The notes: generated from the sequence alone by a model not told the origin. Counted from the first letter of the stretch, positions 1 through 10,148 are shown. The stretch: DNA of 64,000 bases from an uncultured Marinobacter sp. (GCF_913055835.1 NZ_CAJXKQ010000022.1:1-64000); one strand, 5' to 3'. Numbers and translations are program-made.

Positions 1-50
1 GGGCTCCGCCATCCATGGCTCCGCACAGTTTTGGAAGGCCTCACCCGCCC
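1..50. repeat. Truncated copy of long-palindrome family B
   Basis: The first 50 bases carry a GCCATCCATGGC core followed by CAGTTTTGGAAGG and a short arm. The same order (core, then GTTTTGGAA, then arm) is seen in the complete element at 44671-44776 and, in reverse, at 22906-23002. The left half lies outside the window, so its pairing cannot be tested. The rest of the stretch before the first gene (51-191) holds only the family C repeat. Confidence 0.55.
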
Positions 51-136
51 CGCTTATCCGACTGCTCAGTGGTATTCCACGGCCAATTTCGAGACCCTAG
101 CAGGCTAGTTATTGTCAACAAAATCACCCGCAAACA

Positions 137-169
137 GTAGGTCGGATTAGCCAACGGCGTAATCCGACA
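137..169. repeat. Short palindromic repeat, family C
   Basis: GTAGGTCGGATTA and TAATCCGACA form an inverted repeat around a short variable loop. Near-identical copies lie at 42414-42449, 42481-42511 and 42520-42550. All are intergenic, which fits a REP-like dispersed element. Here it sits just past the 3' end of the acetoacetyl-CoA synthetase gene and could fold in its transcript tail. Confidence 0.8.
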
Positions 170-191
170 ACCACCCTCAGATTTCAGCCCT

Positions 192-2180
192 TCAATCGGG
201 CAACAACCCAACCTCAGCCAACCGCTCCCGAATATGATCCAACGCCTCAGGATTACCCAGGGCATCCCGGTTGTCCGCCTTTTTCGAACCGTTGATCAAA
301 CGGGCCACTGCCAGCTCCACCTTCTTGCCACTGCGGGTGTACGGAATGTCGTTCACCTGCACAATGTGCCGGGGAACGTGCCGTGGGCTTGCCCCCTCGC
401 GGATTCGGCTCTTGAGCTGTTTCAACAGGTCATCGGTGATGGCCTGGCCATCGGCCGGAACCACCAGCAACACCACTTCCACATCGCCGTCGATCTGGCG
501 TCCCACCACGAGGCTGTCTTTAACCTCGGCGACGGTTTCGACCTGGCGGTAGATTTCCGCGGTGCCGATTCGAACGCCGCCCGGGTTCAGGGTGGCGTCA
601 GAGCGGCCGTAGATGATAGCGCCGCCGTGTTCGGTGAATTCGATGAAATCACCGTGGGCCCAGACACCGGGGAAGGTGCTGAAGTAAGCGTCCTTGTAGC
701 GTTCGTCGCCCGGGTCCTGCCAGAAGCTGACCGGCATGGAGGGCAGCGGCTGGCGGCAGACCAGTTCGCCCCGGCCTTCGCTGACCGGCTGGCCGTCGTC
801 GCCGTAGGCCACGGCATCAACACCGAGGAAGCGACACTGGATCTCGCCGCGACGAACGGGCAGCAGCGGCGTTGAGCCCACGAAGCAGCCGCAGATGTCG
901 GTGCCACCGGCAATGGAGCCGAGCAGGGCGCCGGGGGCGCCGTCGGTGTATACCCAGTCATAGTCTTCCGGTAACAACGGTGAGCCGGTGGAGAACACCA
1001 CCCGCAGCTTGCTCTGATCCAGGGTTTTTGCAGGCTGCAGTTCGGCCTTGCGGCAGCCGGCAATAAATCTCGCGCTGGTGCCGAAGTGGGTGACTTTCTC
1101 TTCCGCCACGGTGTCCCAAAGGAAGTTCAGGCTTGGATAACCCGGCGAGCCATCCACAGTGATCACGGCCGCCCCGGTCATCAGGGCGGAGGCCTGCCAG
1201 TTCCACATCATCCAGCCACAGGTGGTGAAGTACAGGAAACGGTCCTCGGGCCCCACGTCGCCGTGCAGCATCAGTTCCTTGGCGTGGTTGACCAGCAGGC
1301 CGGCGTTGCCGTGAACGATGCACTTGGGCTTGCCGGTGGTACCGGAGGAATACAGGATATAGACCGGGTGATCCGGGGGCAGCGGCGTAAACGAGGGTGC
1401 ATTCCCTGTGCCGTAGGCCAGTACGTCTTCCCAGGTGGAAACCAGGTCTCCGGCAATCGGAGCCTCGTCCGGCAATTGCTGGACACTGACCACTGATTTG
1501 AGAGTAGGCAATCCGGCAATCAGCTCTGCGAAGTCCTGCTGGCGGGCGAATACCTTGCCGCCGTAGCCGTAGCCATTCACCACGATCAACGCTGAAGGTT
1601 CAATCTGGCCAAAGCGGTCAAGAATGGCTCCGATGCCGAAATCGGGGGAGGCAGAACTCCAGATGGCCCCCATGCTTGTCGCAGCCAGCATACCAACAAG
1701 GGCTTCATAGCCGTTGGTAACAACACCGGCCACACGATCACCCTGCTGAATACCCTTGTCACGCAGGAAGGCTTCCAGGGCGCCCGCGTCCGCTTTGAGT
1801 TGAGCGTAGGTCCTACGTAGGACCGGGCGGGTTTCGCAGTAGGCCACCACCGCTTCCCGGTCGGCATGCTCACCGTCCGCCAGCCGGAGCAGGTTGGCGG
1901 CAAAGTTCAGCTTCATGCCCGGGAACCATTCGGCGCCCGGCATTTCCCGTTTGCCCAGTACTTTTTCAGCCGGGGTATCGCAGATCAGGCCGCAGTAATC
2001 CCAGACTTTCTGCCAGAAGGTCTCCAGCTCATCAATGGACCACTGGTGCAGTGCGTGGTAGTCGGCAAACGGTCCAAAGCCCTGCTGCTCGAGCCATGAC
2101 TTGAACTGGCCCATGCGGGAATTGGCCAGGGTGTCCTCCGACGGAGACCAGACTACCGGTGATTGTTCTTCATTGCTCAT
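192..2180 (-). CDS. aacS: Acetoacetate--CoA ligase (acetoacetyl-CoA synthetase)
   Basis: This 662-residue cytosolic enzyme activates acetoacetate with ATP and CoA to acetoacetyl-CoA. The length is normal for the family. The adenylate-forming signature YSSGTTGKPK is at about residues 277-286, and a C-terminal SGKKVE segment carries the expected catalytic lysine. The N-terminal ACS-type cap region is present. It is the last gene of a minus-strand unit after bdhA (16-bp gap) and the TRAP genes, so its likely role is the final step of 3-hydroxybutyrate use: 3HB to acetoacetate to acetoacetyl-CoA. The family assignment rests on overall similarity to AacS rather than acetyl-CoA synthetase, supported by the dehydrogenase next door. 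Confidence 0.93.
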   Translation of the reverse strand: MSNEEQSPVVWSPSEDTLANSRMGQFKSWLEQQGFGPFADYHALHQWSIDELETFWQKVWDYCGLICDTPAEKVLGKREMPGAEWFPGMKLNFAANLLRLADGEHADREAVVAYCETRPVLRRTYAQLKADAGALEAFLRDKGIQQGDRVAGVVTNGYEALVGMLAATSMGAIWSSASPDFGIGAILDRFGQIEPSALIVVNGYGYGGKVFARQQDFAELIAGLPTLKSVVSVQQLPDEAPIAGDLVSTWEDVLAYGTGNAPSFTPLPPDHPVYILYSSGTTGKPKCIVHGNAGLLVNHAKELMLHGDVGPEDRFLYFTTCGWMMWNWQASALMTGAAVITVDGSPGYPSLNFLWDTVAEEKVTHFGTSARFIAGCRKAELQPAKTLDQSKLRVVFSTGSPLLPEDYDWVYTDGAPGALLGSIAGGTDICGCFVGSTPLLPVRRGEIQCRFLGVDAVAYGDDGQPVSEGRGELVCRQPLPSMPVSFWQDPGDERYKDAYFSTFPGVWAHGDFIEFTEHGGAIIYGRSDATLNPGGVRIGTAEIYRQVETVAEVKDSLVVGRQIDGDVEVVLLVVPADGQAITDDLLKQLKSRIREGASPRHVPRHIVQVNDIPYTRSGKKVELAVARLINGSKKADNRDALGNPEALDHIRERLAEVGLLPD

Positions 2181-2196
2181 CCATATCTCCTGAATG

Positions 2197-2976
2197 TTAC
2201 TGCATATGCCAGCCGTGACTGACCACGATGGACTGGCCAGTCAAAGCCGCAGAGGGGAATGCAGCCAGATGAACCGCCAACTCTGCCACGTCTTCCAGAG
2301 TGGTAAATTCGCCGTCCACAGTGTTCTTGAGCATAACTTTACTGATCACTTCCTCTTCGGAAATGCCCAGCTCCCTGGCCTGTTCAGGAATCTGCTTGTC
2401 CACCAGAGGCGTGCGCACGAATCCGGGGCAAATTATGTTGCTCCGCACCCCGTGTTCCGCACCCTCTTTCGCCACCGCCCGGCAGAGCCCAAGCATGCCG
2501 TGCTTGGCGGCCACATAGGGCGATTTCAGAGGTGATGCTTCCAGAGAATGCACCGACCCCATGTAGAGCATCGTGCCGCCGCCGCTGTCATACATGTGCT
2601 TCAGAGCGGCGCGAGTCACCAGGAAGGCACCATCGAGATGCACATTCATGACTTTGCGCCAATCGGAATAGGCAAGCTTGTGCACCGGGTCGATATGCTG
2701 GATGCCCGCGTTCGCGATGGCGATGTCCAGGCCACCCCACTGTTTAACCACATAATTGACGTTTACGTCAACTGCAGATTCGTTGGTGACATCCATTTCG
2801 AGGGCGATGGCGGTGCCGCCGGCCTGCTCAATGGCGGCGACCGTTTCCTGTGCCGTCTCAAGAGTCAGATCAGCCACAGCGACCTTGGCCCCCTCACGGC
2901 CATAAGCCTCGGCAATGGCCCGACCGATGCCACGGCCAGCACCGGTAATCAGGGCAATCCGGTTATCCAGACGCAT
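2197..2976 (-). CDS. bdhA: 3-hydroxybutyrate dehydrogenase (SDR family)
   Basis: This is a 259-residue classical short-chain dehydrogenase. The cofactor loop TGAGRGIG is at residues 11-18, NAG at about 89-91, and the catalytic Ser141, Tyr154 and Lys158 (YVAAK) are in place. The tail VSHGWHMQ resembles the C-terminus of known 3HB dehydrogenases. It should oxidise D-3-hydroxybutyrate to acetoacetate with NAD+. It lies between the TRAP permease (13-bp gap) and acetoacetyl-CoA synthetase, which supports the substrate assignment. Another SDR substrate cannot be excluded from sequence alone. Confidence 0.9.
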   Translation of the reverse strand: MRLDNRIALITGAGRGIGRAIAEAYGREGAKVAVADLTLETAQETVAAIEQAGGTAIALEMDVTNESAVDVNVNYVVKQWGGLDIAIANAGIQHIDPVHKLAYSDWRKVMNVHLDGAFLVTRAALKHMYDSGGGTMLYMGSVHSLEASPLKSPYVAAKHGMLGLCRAVAKEGAEHGVRSNIICPGFVRTPLVDKQIPEQARELGISEEEVISKVMLKNTVDGEFTTLEDVAELAVHLAAFPSAALTGQSIVVSHGWHMQ

Positions 2977-2989
2977 TATTATTTTCTCC

Positions 2990-4354
2990 TTAGTCGTAAG
3001 CCACGCTCGGCAGCCAGGTCGCGATTTCCGGCACCACGAACACGATGGCCAGAGCTACCAGCTGGATGATGATGAACGGAATAACGCCACGATAAATATC
3101 GGTGACCTTGATCTCCGGCGGCGCCACACCCTTGATGTAGAACAGCGCGAATCCGACCGGCGGCGTCAGGAAGGATGTCTGCAGGCACATGGCAAACAGG
3201 ATGGTGAACCACACCAGATCAAAACCGAGCTGCTGCACCACTGGTGCCACCAGCGGAAGGATAATCAGGGTGATCTCGACCCAATCCAGGAAGAAGCCCA
3301 GCAGGAAAACACCAAACAGGATGGTAAGCACAACGCCGTAGGGTCCGAACGGCAGACCCAGAAGGGCATCTTCAATCACCTGGTCGCCACCCAGGCCCCG
3401 CAAAACGACAGAGAACGCGGTCGCACCGAGGAAGATGGCGAAAATAAACGCAGCCGTTCGGGTGGTCTGCTGCATGGAGGAGTTGAGTACGTTCAGGTTC
3501 AGCCGGCCAGACATCAGGGCCAACAGCAGAGCGCCCAGGGCACCCACACCGGAAGCTTCCGTTGGCGTAGCTATACCTGCAAAGATGGAGCCCAACACAC
3601 CCAGAATCAGCGCGGCTGTTGGTACCACGGCCTTTGCAACTTCCCAGACGATGGCCCAGCTCACTTTCTCGGTACCCGCCGGCACCGGCGCAATGTTCGG
3701 TTGCAGCATCGGGCGGATAATCGCGTAAGCCACGTACATGGCACCGAGCATCAGGCCGGGGAAGAAGGCACCCATGAACAGATCACCGACCGATGCTTCG
3801 GGAACCGCCAGGCGATCCGCCATCAGAACCAGCATGATGGAAGGGGGAATCAGAATACCCAGGGTTCCCGTGGCACAGGCCGTACCCACGGCAAATCCCT
3901 TGTCATACTTGTTCTCCATCATCACAGGCAGAGACAACATGCCCAGAAGCACCACAGAGGCACCGATAATTCCGGTGGTCGCGGCCAGCAATACGCCGAT
4001 CACGATAACTGTAACGGCATAACCACCACGAACAGCGCCGAACAGCTTCACCATGCTATTCATCAGGCGCTCAGCTACACCGGACTGGTCAAGCATAATG
4101 CCCATGAAAATAAACATGGGCAGGGCGACAAGGGTCTCGCTGCTTACCACCTTCCATATTCGTTCGGGCACAAGACCCATGGAGGACTGGTAATCGAACC
4201 AGAGATTGGCACCGAAATTCTCAACAGCAACCACACCAACAACGGTCCAGATAACCGCGGTGCCACCCAATACCCAGGCAACCGGATAACCGGTCATCAA
4301 CAGCGCCCCGAACGTGAGGAACATGCCAATTACAAATAGGGTTTCAAGCTCCAT
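2990..4354 (-). CDS. dctM: TRAP transporter large permease (DctM-like)
   Basis: This 454-residue inner-membrane protein has many hydrophobic segments and the conserved TRAP large-subunit pattern, including a [11 protein letters not shown] stretch and a [10 protein letters not shown] segment near the end. It forms the transport channel of a tripartite ATP-independent periplasmic system driven by an ion gradient, usually Na+. Its start overlaps the stop of the small permease by one base, so the two are co-translated. Downstream bdhA and aacS suggest that 3-hydroxybutyrate or a related short hydroxy acid is carried. The substrate is inferred from context only. Confidence 0.93.
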   Translation of the reverse strand: MELETLFVIGMFLTFGALLMTGYPVAWVLGGTAVIWTVVGVVAVENFGANLWFDYQSSMGLVPERIWKVVSSETLVALPMFIFMGIMLDQSGVAERLMNSMVKLFGAVRGGYAVTVIVIGVLLAATTGIIGASVVLLGMLSLPVMMENKYDKGFAVGTACATGTLGILIPPSIMLVLMADRLAVPEASVGDLFMGAFFPGLMLGAMYVAYAIIRPMLQPNIAPVPAGTEKVSWAIVWEVAKAVVPTAALILGVLGSIFAGIATPTEASGVGALGALLLALMSGRLNLNVLNSSMQQTTRTAAFIFAIFLGATAFSVVLRGLGGDQVIEDALLGLPFGPYGVVLTILFGVFLLGFFLDWVEITLIILPLVAPVVQQLGFDLVWFTILFAMCLQTSFLTPPVGFALFYIKGVAPPEIKVTDIYRGVIPFIIIQLVALAIVFVVPEIATWLPSVAYD

Positions 4355-4992
4355 CAGGACGCATCCTCTTTCTTGTTCTCACCGGATTCGACCCGGATTG
4401 GCTTCGGAAAGCCGAAAAGCAAAGCGGTAACTTTCAGCAGACGGGACAGGGCCGCAACAATCAGGAGGCCGAACGACAGCGCCAGAATGCCCTTGAGGAT
4501 CCAGCGGTAGGGAAGTCCCGCAGGTGCCTGACTGGTCTCGCCCTGCTCCCAGGAGCTCACCGCATAGGGAATCATTTCGTAGACCGCCAACACCAGAAAC
4601 GGCAGCAAAAGTAACACCAGTCCAAACAGTTCAATCCAGGCCTGGCCCTTGAGCGAGAGGCGCTCATGGATGACATCCACCCTGACATGATCATCGGTTA
4701 CCAGGGTGTAGCCGAGCCCCAACAACCATCCGGCCCCGGCGAGGTGCCACTGGACTTCCTCCAGAGTGACCGAGCCCATGCCAAAGGCATAGCGACCGAC
4801 CACCGCGTAAATGATCACGCCTGTGACCACGAACCAGAGCCAGGACGCACTTTTACCTATCGCAGAAATCACACCGTCCAAAACCTTGCTCAAACGGGTG
4901 GTAGGAAACTCGGTGTGGTGATGAATAAATTGACCGGCGTCCGACGCCGACGCATGCACCTCGGGCGGAGAGCCTTTATCAGACACTGCCAT
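4354..4992 (-). CDS. dctQ: TRAP transporter small permease (DctQ-like)
   Basis: This is a 212-residue membrane protein with four hydrophobic segments after a hydrophilic N-terminus of about 40 residues. The EVQWHLAGAGWLLGLGY segment and the following VDVIHERLS motif are typical of DctQ proteins. It pairs with the large permease encoded immediately downstream. The binding-protein gene lies upstream, 116 bp away. The N-terminal extension is longer than in many DctQ proteins but is not unusual. Confidence 0.9.
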   Translation of the reverse strand: MAVSDKGSPPEVHASASDAGQFIHHHTEFPTTRLSKVLDGVISAIGKSASWLWFVVTGVIIYAVVGRYAFGMGSVTLEEVQWHLAGAGWLLGLGYTLVTDDHVRVDVIHERLSLKGQAWIELFGLVLLLLPFLVLAVYEMIPYAVSSWEQGETSQAPAGLPYRWILKGILALSFGLLIVAALSRLLKVTALLFGFPKPIRVESGENKKEDAS

Positions 4993-5108
4993 ACAACAGT
5001 TCCTCGTTCAGAAAGCCTGCCGTGAAACAAGGATGGCCCCGCAGGGCCATCCAGACTAAATCGAAGAGCACCGGAACCGGGTCCGGTACTCAGGGTCAGC
5101 CCCGAACC

Positions 5109-6161
5109 TTACAGGTCCGCCGGTACATAAGCCCGGGTGTCCCACACCTTGTAGGATTCCATGAACTCCTGCTGGCTTTCATAGACCCGCTTGAAGTCGG
5201 CATCTTTAGCCGCCTCTTCCTCAAGCACTTCCTGGGTTACTTCCTTCAGCTTGAGCAGAACGTCTCGGGGGATCTGGTCGGCCTGAACGCCCTTGTCCTG
5301 GAACTCGGCCAGAACCTTGCCGTTCTTGTACTCGCCTTCAGCCAGGCCGCGAGTGGTCGCCGCGGTGCAGGAAGCCTCAACCAGTGCCTTCTGGGCTTCA
5401 GTGGCACGATCCCACTCGTCCTGGTTGATCAGCATGTACTGGGCGGTGAACTGCTGGTGCCAGCCCGGGAACAGGTTGTATTTGACCACCTGGTTGAAGC
5501 CGAGGATCTGGTCGATTGCGGGCATGGAGAATTCGGTGGCATCGATGGTGCCCTTCTCCAGTGCCTGGTAGAGCTCGCCGCCGGGCATCATGGTGACAGA
5601 AGCGCCCAGTTTCTCGAGAACCTTGCCACCCAGGCCGGCGAAGCGGATCTTCAGGCCCTGGTAGTCTTCCAGAGTTTCGATGGGCTCAGAGTACCAGCCC
5701 GCTGTTTCGGGCCCGATGATACCGCACAGCTGTGCGTGTACGTTGAAGCCCTTGTTGGCATAGGTTTCCTGCAGCATTTCATGGCCGCCACCGTAGTAGT
5801 ACCAGCCGATGTAGGCCGGTGGCTTCATACCGAAGGGAACAGCGGCAAACAGGGGAATCGCAGGCACCTTGCCCTGGTCATACCCGATCCAGGTGTAGCC
5901 GGCAGATACCTTACCGTCTGACACGGACTGCAGGATGTCGAACGGCGGAACCAGCTTGCCCGGCTCATAGACACGGACCTGGATGCTGCCATTGGAAGCG
6001 GTGGTGAGGTTGTCTGCCACCCAGGCAGCGGGAGAACCGAGGCCCGGAAGGTTGGTAGCGAAGGCTACGGGCATCTTCCAGCGCAGATCGTCGGCAAACG
6101 CAGAGCCCGTGGTGAGAGCGATCGCACCGGCCACACCGGTGAGAGCCTTGAGAAGTTTCAT
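5109..6161 (-). CDS. dctP: TRAP transporter substrate-binding protein (DctP-like)
   Basis: This 350-residue periplasmic solute receptor has a signal peptide with a likely cut after SAFA (residue 23). The start at 6161 was chosen because AGGAGA lies just upstream and the signal peptide then begins correctly with MKLLKAL; a longer frame adds six unlikely residues. The GYTWIGYDQGK and YSEPIETLEDYQGLKIR segments are typical of the family, the latter holding the arginine that usually binds the substrate carboxylate. It heads the unit dctP-dctQ-dctM-bdhA-aacS and is preceded by a sigma-54 type promoter at 6332-6348. Confidence 0.92.
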   Translation of the reverse strand: MKLLKALTGVAGAIALTTGSAFADDLRWKMPVAFATNLPGLGSPAAWVADNLTTASNGSIQVRVYEPGKLVPPFDILQSVSDGKVSAGYTWIGYDQGKVPAIPLFAAVPFGMKPPAYIGWYYYGGGHEMLQETYANKGFNVHAQLCGIIGPETAGWYSEPIETLEDYQGLKIRFAGLGGKVLEKLGASVTMMPGGELYQALEKGTIDATEFSMPAIDQILGFNQVVKYNLFPGWHQQFTAQYMLINQDEWDRATEAQKALVEASCTAATTRGLAEGEYKNGKVLAEFQDKGVQADQIPRDVLLKLKEVTQEVLEEEAAKDADFKRVYESQQEFMESYKVWDTRAYVPADL

Positions 6162-6331
6162 TGGCAAGTCTCCTAGCATTGTTATTGTATCTGGCCTGGC
6201 GCGGATAGCCGGGGCCTGATCTGAGTATAGTCAGAGAACGCAGGAACAGACGGACAAGATAAATCTGTGGGTCCAACAGTTAGCGTCAGTCTTGTTCTCT
6301 GCATTGTTCTGACGTCCTGCACACCGGAGAT

Positions 6332-6348
6332 TGCAGGCACTGTGCCAG
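6332..6348 (-). promoter_or_regulatory. Predicted sigma-54 promoter of the dctPQM-bdhA-aacS unit
   Basis: Read on the minus strand the site is CTGGCACAGTGCCTGCA. The -24 box TGGCAC is perfect. The -12 box is CTGC in place of TTGC, and the GG-to-GC distance is the required 10 bases. It points at dctP, leaving a leader of about 160 bases. A sigma-54 activator gene lies directly upstream, and three activator-like palindromes lie 64 to 144 bp away. The assignment is by pattern only. Confidence 0.72.
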
Positions 6349-6411
6349 AATACTTTTTATATTCTATTTCAATGGCTTGGAGAAAAGGCCAGGAGAGGGT
6401 GCGCCCTTAAA

Positions 6412-6492
6412 TGTCCGGAAACCAGGACACACTAAGACCTCAGTCGTACGTAATTGTACGGACAACAGGACATGCGTCCGGATTTCAGGACA
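6412..6492. promoter_or_regulatory. Three 18-bp palindromic activator sites upstream of dctP
   Basis: Sites at 6412-6429 (TGTCCGGAAACCAGGACA), 6455-6472 (TGTACGGACAACAGGACA) and 6475-6492 (CGTCCGGATTTCAGGACA) fit the palindrome TGTCCGGA-NN-TCCGGACA. The last overlaps the stop codon of the sigma-54 activator gene. The same consensus recurs three times upstream of the oligomer hydrolase (10291-10399). Two of the three are 20 bp apart, so they lie on the same DNA face. They are likely enhancer sites for the activator encoded at 6485-7930. Confidence 0.75.
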
Positions 6493-7930
6493 GTCGGGCC
6501 AGTTTTTCGTAAAGTACCGATCTGGAAATGCCCAACAGCTTCGCCGCCCGGGTGCGATTGCCACGGCTGGCAACGAGGGCTTCCTCGATGGCATGGGCTT
6601 CAGCTTCTGCAAGGGTCTGCGAAAGCGGCCGGACTGGTTGCGGCGTCAGGGAGGATACCGGGCGATTTCCATTGCGCGGCAAGACCTTGAAGATTGCGTC
6701 TGCATCCAGCAGGCCGCCCTCCTCGCCCATGGTCAGGGCCCGTTCAAGCACATTCCGAAGTTCCCGGATATTGCCCGGCCAGTCATAACTTCCCAGGGCG
6801 GATACACCGGCATCGGTAATTTCACCGCGCAGCTCAAGCCCCTCACAAATCTCTTCCAGCAGGGCCTCACACAGCACCCCGAGATCGGCCAGGCGGTCCC
6901 TCAGCGGTGGAATCGGAATTTCGAGAACATTAAGGCGGTAGTAGAGATCCGACCGGAACTCACCGTCGGCAATCATGACTTCCAGATTTCGACTGGTGGC
7001 GGCAATTACCCGGACATCCACCGGAACCACCTTGTTGGATCCCAGCGGCTCAATCTCGCCTTCCTGAAGCGCACGCAACAGCTTCGCCTGCAACGGCAGC
7101 GGCATATCACCCACTTCGTCGAGAAACAGCGTGCCACCATTGGCAAGTTGGAACTTGCCGTCCCGGGTACGACGGTCGGCACCGGTGTAGGCTCCCGGCG
7201 CAACCCCAAAGAACTCGGCTTCCAACAGGTTATCCGGAATGGCTGCGACGTTGACACCCACAAACGGTTTCTCGGCCCGGACCGAGACCGTATGAATGGC
7301 CTGGGCCAACACCTCTTTGCCGGTGCCGGTTTCCCCCAGAAGAAGCACCGGCATGTCGCGCCCGGCCGCCAGACGAGCCCTTCGCTTTACTTCCAGCGCC
7401 GCCGGACTTGCCCCGACAAAGTCGCCAAGGCTGTAGCGGGTGCCCCGGGACTTCTTGGCCAGAGCCTTACGGGCCGCCGCCAGGTCCTGATGCAGCCGCC
7501 GGTACTTGGACACCAGCGGTGTCAGAGGTTGCAGGTCGTCGTAAAGGACAAACGCAACCCCGCCCACGATCTCGCCGTCATCGTCAAAATAGGGTAGACG
7601 GGTCACAACCAGCTGCTGCTGATTGTGCTCCATGATATCCAACAACAGAGGCTTGCCGGTTTCCACGACCTCCGGCATACGCGTCTGGGGAATCACCTGA
7701 CGCACCGGCTTGCCGATGACCCGTGACGGATCGCCGAGGCCAAGCAGATGGGAATAACTGCTGTTGATCCAGGTAATCCGGGCATTCCTGTCGACCGCAA
7801 TCGCACCGGCACTGGCCTCCTCGAACATCGGAAACAGCGCTTCGATCAGGTCCCGGGTCAGGCCACTCTTGTTCTTGTCGGAAAACAGCTCTGTCATGTA
7901 CCGCGCACCAACGGGTCGAATGTCGTTCAT
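6485..7930 (-). CDS. Sigma-54 dependent transcriptional activator with PAS domain
   Basis: This is a 481-residue regulator. From the chosen start it has an N-terminal PAS-like sensor (about 25-130), a linker, an AAA+ sigma-54 domain with Walker A GETGTGKE (about 199-206) and the sigma-54 contact loop GAYTGA (about 246-251, Tyr for the usual Phe), and a Fis-type helix-turn-helix at the end (GNRTRAAKLLGISRSVLYEKL). An ATG at 7897 is an alternative start; the frame is open further upstream but lacks a ribosome site there. It sits between the two units whose promoters look sigma-54 dependent, so it is the probable activator of both. The PAS ligand is unknown; 3HB or acetoacetate would be logical. 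Confidence 0.9.
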   Translation of the reverse strand: MNDIRPVGARYMTELFSDKNKSGLTRDLIEALFPMFEEASAGAIAVDRNARITWINSSYSHLLGLGDPSRVIGKPVRQVIPQTRMPEVVETGKPLLLDIMEHNQQQLVVTRLPYFDDDGEIVGGVAFVLYDDLQPLTPLVSKYRRLHQDLAAARKALAKKSRGTRYSLGDFVGASPAALEVKRRARLAAGRDMPVLLLGETGTGKEVLAQAIHTVSVRAEKPFVGVNVAAIPDNLLEAEFFGVAPGAYTGADRRTRDGKFQLANGGTLFLDEVGDMPLPLQAKLLRALQEGEIEPLGSNKVVPVDVRVIAATSRNLEVMIADGEFRSDLYYRLNVLEIPIPPLRDRLADLGVLCEALLEEICEGLELRGEITDAGVSALGSYDWPGNIRELRNVLERALTMGEEGGLLDADAIFKVLPRNGNRPVSSLTPQPVRPLSQTLAEAEAHAIEEALVASRGNRTRAAKLLGISRSVLYEKLARLS

Positions 7931-7944
7931 GGTATTAACCCTGG

Positions 7945-7962
7945 CACCCGGCAGGCCGGGTG
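7945..7962. promoter_or_regulatory. Perfect dyad upstream of the activator start
   Basis: CACCCGGC-AG-GCCGGGTG is a perfect 8-bp inverted repeat ending 15 bp before the activator start codon. It could be an operator or an RNA hairpin near the ribosome site. It does not match the TGTCCGGA consensus. Confidence 0.4.
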
Positions 7963-8006
7963 CAGTCACGGAAGTATATGGGGCCCCCGTACCGGGGGCA
8001 AACGAA

Positions 8007-8028
8007 GCCGGCCCGATAACAGGCCGGC
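8007..8028 (-). terminator. Probable terminator of the 3HB-oligomer hydrolase gene
   Basis: GCCGGCC and GGCCGGC form a 7-bp GC-only stem just past the hydrolase stop codon. On the minus strand it is followed by a T-rich but imperfect tract (TTCGTTTG). A second GC-rich dyad follows at 7983-7999. It separates the hydrolase from the activator gene. Confidence 0.5.
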
Positions 8029-8039
8029 CGGTGGCACGT

Positions 8040-10148
8040 TTATTCCGGAATCCGGACCTGGTCGTCTTCAAAGACAATCCTGTCTGCGGCATCCGGTTCG
8101 GCATTGATCGCCGGCAGATTGACTTCCGCCAGCGGTGTCGCGATGTCGCCCCGAGGCACAGTGCGAACCACCTGGCTTGGCGGCAATGCCTGCTTCTCGG
8201 TCAGCTTGGCCCAGACCAGATCCAGCGCCTGGAAATAGTAGTGGTGCAGCGGCACATAGCGGTCAGCAACGCCCGGGAAACCATTAAGCACATCCAGGTG
8301 GTGGGCGTTGAGGATCTCGTAGTACCGGAGGTTGCTTTTCTTCCCTTCCACTCGCTGGTTCAGGCCAAAATAGGGCCTGGACGTGTGGTTGATCGGCAGG
8401 ATCGCATCGGCACGACCGGTGACAAAGACTGTCGGCTTGCCCTGCAGATCACCCGAGGCACGGACCTCGGCAATACCCCCGGCAATGGCCGCTGCCAGCT
8501 CGGCATCGGCACCTTCCAGATCGGCTCCGCTAATGGCGTCGCTGCCCTGGGCAAGGCTACGAAGGCACAAGAGTGCATCCAGGCCGTAGTCCAACTGATT
8601 GGTGCTTGGTGAAGCACTGGCAGGCAGGTTGGTGGGCTGACCATCGGCGCCATCGTACACGATATTCACCCCGGCTGACGGCGGGATGCCGTTGCTGACC
8701 GAGAACAATGCCGCCTCTGCAGCGGGCGCCAACTGGGTCACGGCTCCGGCGGAATCGGTTGCCGCCAGACTGAGCTCACAGACCCGATCCTCGACACCGG
8801 TCCGGCCATAGGCATTGGCATAGGTCATGGAAATGCTCTGAGCCACCGCCAGACCAAAGTGCACGGGCGCCAGCAGATTCTGCTCAGGCTGAATACCGAA
8901 CTCTTCGTTCAGGATGCGCAGCGCGTCGGTAGCCCGGTCATCCAGAGTGGCGCCGCTCACCAGGCCCTTGTTGGCCAAGGAATTACAGATATTCTCGCCA
9001 ATTGCGGGGGGATTGAAGGTGGCATTCAATGGCGCATCGTCCCGGATCGCCGGTGCCTGATTGGCACAGCCCTGATAAACGGCAAGAGCCGTGGTGTAAT
9101 CCAGCAGGCTGCGGCTGTGCTCGGTAATAACCGGGCCTTCGCCCTGGCGAATGGTGAAGCTTCGGTCCACCTGCGGGTTCACGTTGGGCTCGGACACCGC
9201 AACACCGTCAATCAGTCCGCGCGTGTCCTGCTCAGCAGCGCGAACGGAAGAACCACCGCCATTGGACACACTGGAGGCAATAACCACGGTATTTTTTGGA
9301 TTGATGGTCAGCAACGTTTCGCCGTTGCCCAATTCCCGACCAAACTTTTCGTTGAGCACGTAAAAGCCGAATTCAATGGACTGCAACACATGAAGGCCCC
9401 AGTCCGCTTCCGGGTTGGCTTTGGAGTGGGCGTGCTTGTAGGCAAAACGGTCTGGCCAGGCACTATTGAAGTCTGCGCGCTGTTGCTCCGTCAGGTCAGC
9501 CCGGAACTGCACTGGCTCATCCGCAGACGTAAGCGTGCCGTCAATGCGCTGGGCGTTGTTGGTGGCCAGGTTATGGGAGCCGGTCCCGGTGCCCTTGTCC
9601 GTGTAGACAACGGCACACCCTTTTTTAAGCCCCCATTCGCCGGCGGTGCCAATCGCGCCATAGATGCCACGGGAGCCGGAAGACGGCGCCGTCACCATGC
9701 AGGGGCGATCAGGATCAAAACTATCGGGCACCTGGGCCATGACCGTCACCGGCACGTCGGTACCCGGCACCGCCATGTAGGCAATGTATTCGTCGCCCGG
9801 AATCAGGCCTTCACCGCTGGTACCCACCTGGGGGCCAAAGAACGTGCCGTAGCCGCCGCCGGGAGCGGTATCCACCAACGCGCGGTAATTGTTGTAAATC
9901 GCCAACCGACGGAGTTCTGCAGTTGTAGGGTTCAGAGGGTCTGCAAATGCAGGTGCGGGCGAAGTGGCCAGGCCGCTGGCACCCAGGCCTGCCGTCAACA
10001 GGTCATCGGTAACACCGTCGTAGCTGGTCTGGTTTATGTCGCCCTGGATAAAGTCAGGGATCTCGTTGAAGGGTGGTTTTCCATCCTTGCAGGCAGTGAG
10101 GGTCATCCCCGTGGCGCCGATCAGGGCGCAGAGCATTATTCGTTTCAT
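8040..10148 (-). CDS. 3-hydroxybutyrate oligomer hydrolase, lipoprotein
   Basis: This is a 702-residue protein of the 3HB-oligomer hydrolase family, which cuts dimers and oligomers left by polyhydroxybutyrate depolymerases into 3HB. The start at 10148 has AAGGA upstream and gives a lipoprotein signal with the lipobox LTAC (Cys20), so the enzyme is probably membrane anchored and faces the periplasm or the exterior. A nucleophile-like segment [11 protein letters not shown] lies in the middle. The family contains secreted and intracellular members, and the lipobox favours export here. It has its own sigma-54 type promoter (10214-10230) and three palindromic sites. The product would feed the TRAP carrier, BdhA and AacS encoded downstream. 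Confidence 0.88.
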   Translation of the reverse strand: MKRIMLCALIGATGMTLTACKDGKPPFNEIPDFIQGDINQTSYDGVTDDLLTAGLGASGLATSPAPAFADPLNPTTAELRRLAIYNNYRALVDTAPGGGYGTFFGPQVGTSGEGLIPGDEYIAYMAVPGTDVPVTVMAQVPDSFDPDRPCMVTAPSSGSRGIYGAIGTAGEWGLKKGCAVVYTDKGTGTGSHNLATNNAQRIDGTLTSADEPVQFRADLTEQQRADFNSAWPDRFAYKHAHSKANPEADWGLHVLQSIEFGFYVLNEKFGRELGNGETLLTINPKNTVVIASSVSNGGGSSVRAAEQDTRGLIDGVAVSEPNVNPQVDRSFTIRQGEGPVITEHSRSLLDYTTALAVYQGCANQAPAIRDDAPLNATFNPPAIGENICNSLANKGLVSGATLDDRATDALRILNEEFGIQPEQNLLAPVHFGLAVAQSISMTYANAYGRTGVEDRVCELSLAATDSAGAVTQLAPAAEAALFSVSNGIPPSAGVNIVYDGADGQPTNLPASASPSTNQLDYGLDALLCLRSLAQGSDAISGADLEGADAELAAAIAGGIAEVRASGDLQGKPTVFVTGRADAILPINHTSRPYFGLNQRVEGKKSNLRYYEILNAHHLDVLNGFPGVADRYVPLHHYYFQALDLVWAKLTEKQALPPSQVVRTVPRGDIATPLAEVNLPAINAEPDAADRIVFEDDQVRIPE

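Noticed and set aside
2915..4339. Long open frame (474 codons) opposite the TRAP large permease gene
   Set aside because: It has a low-complexity, His/Gln/Arg-rich translation typical of the antisense of a membrane protein gene; the opposite strand encodes a clear DctM.
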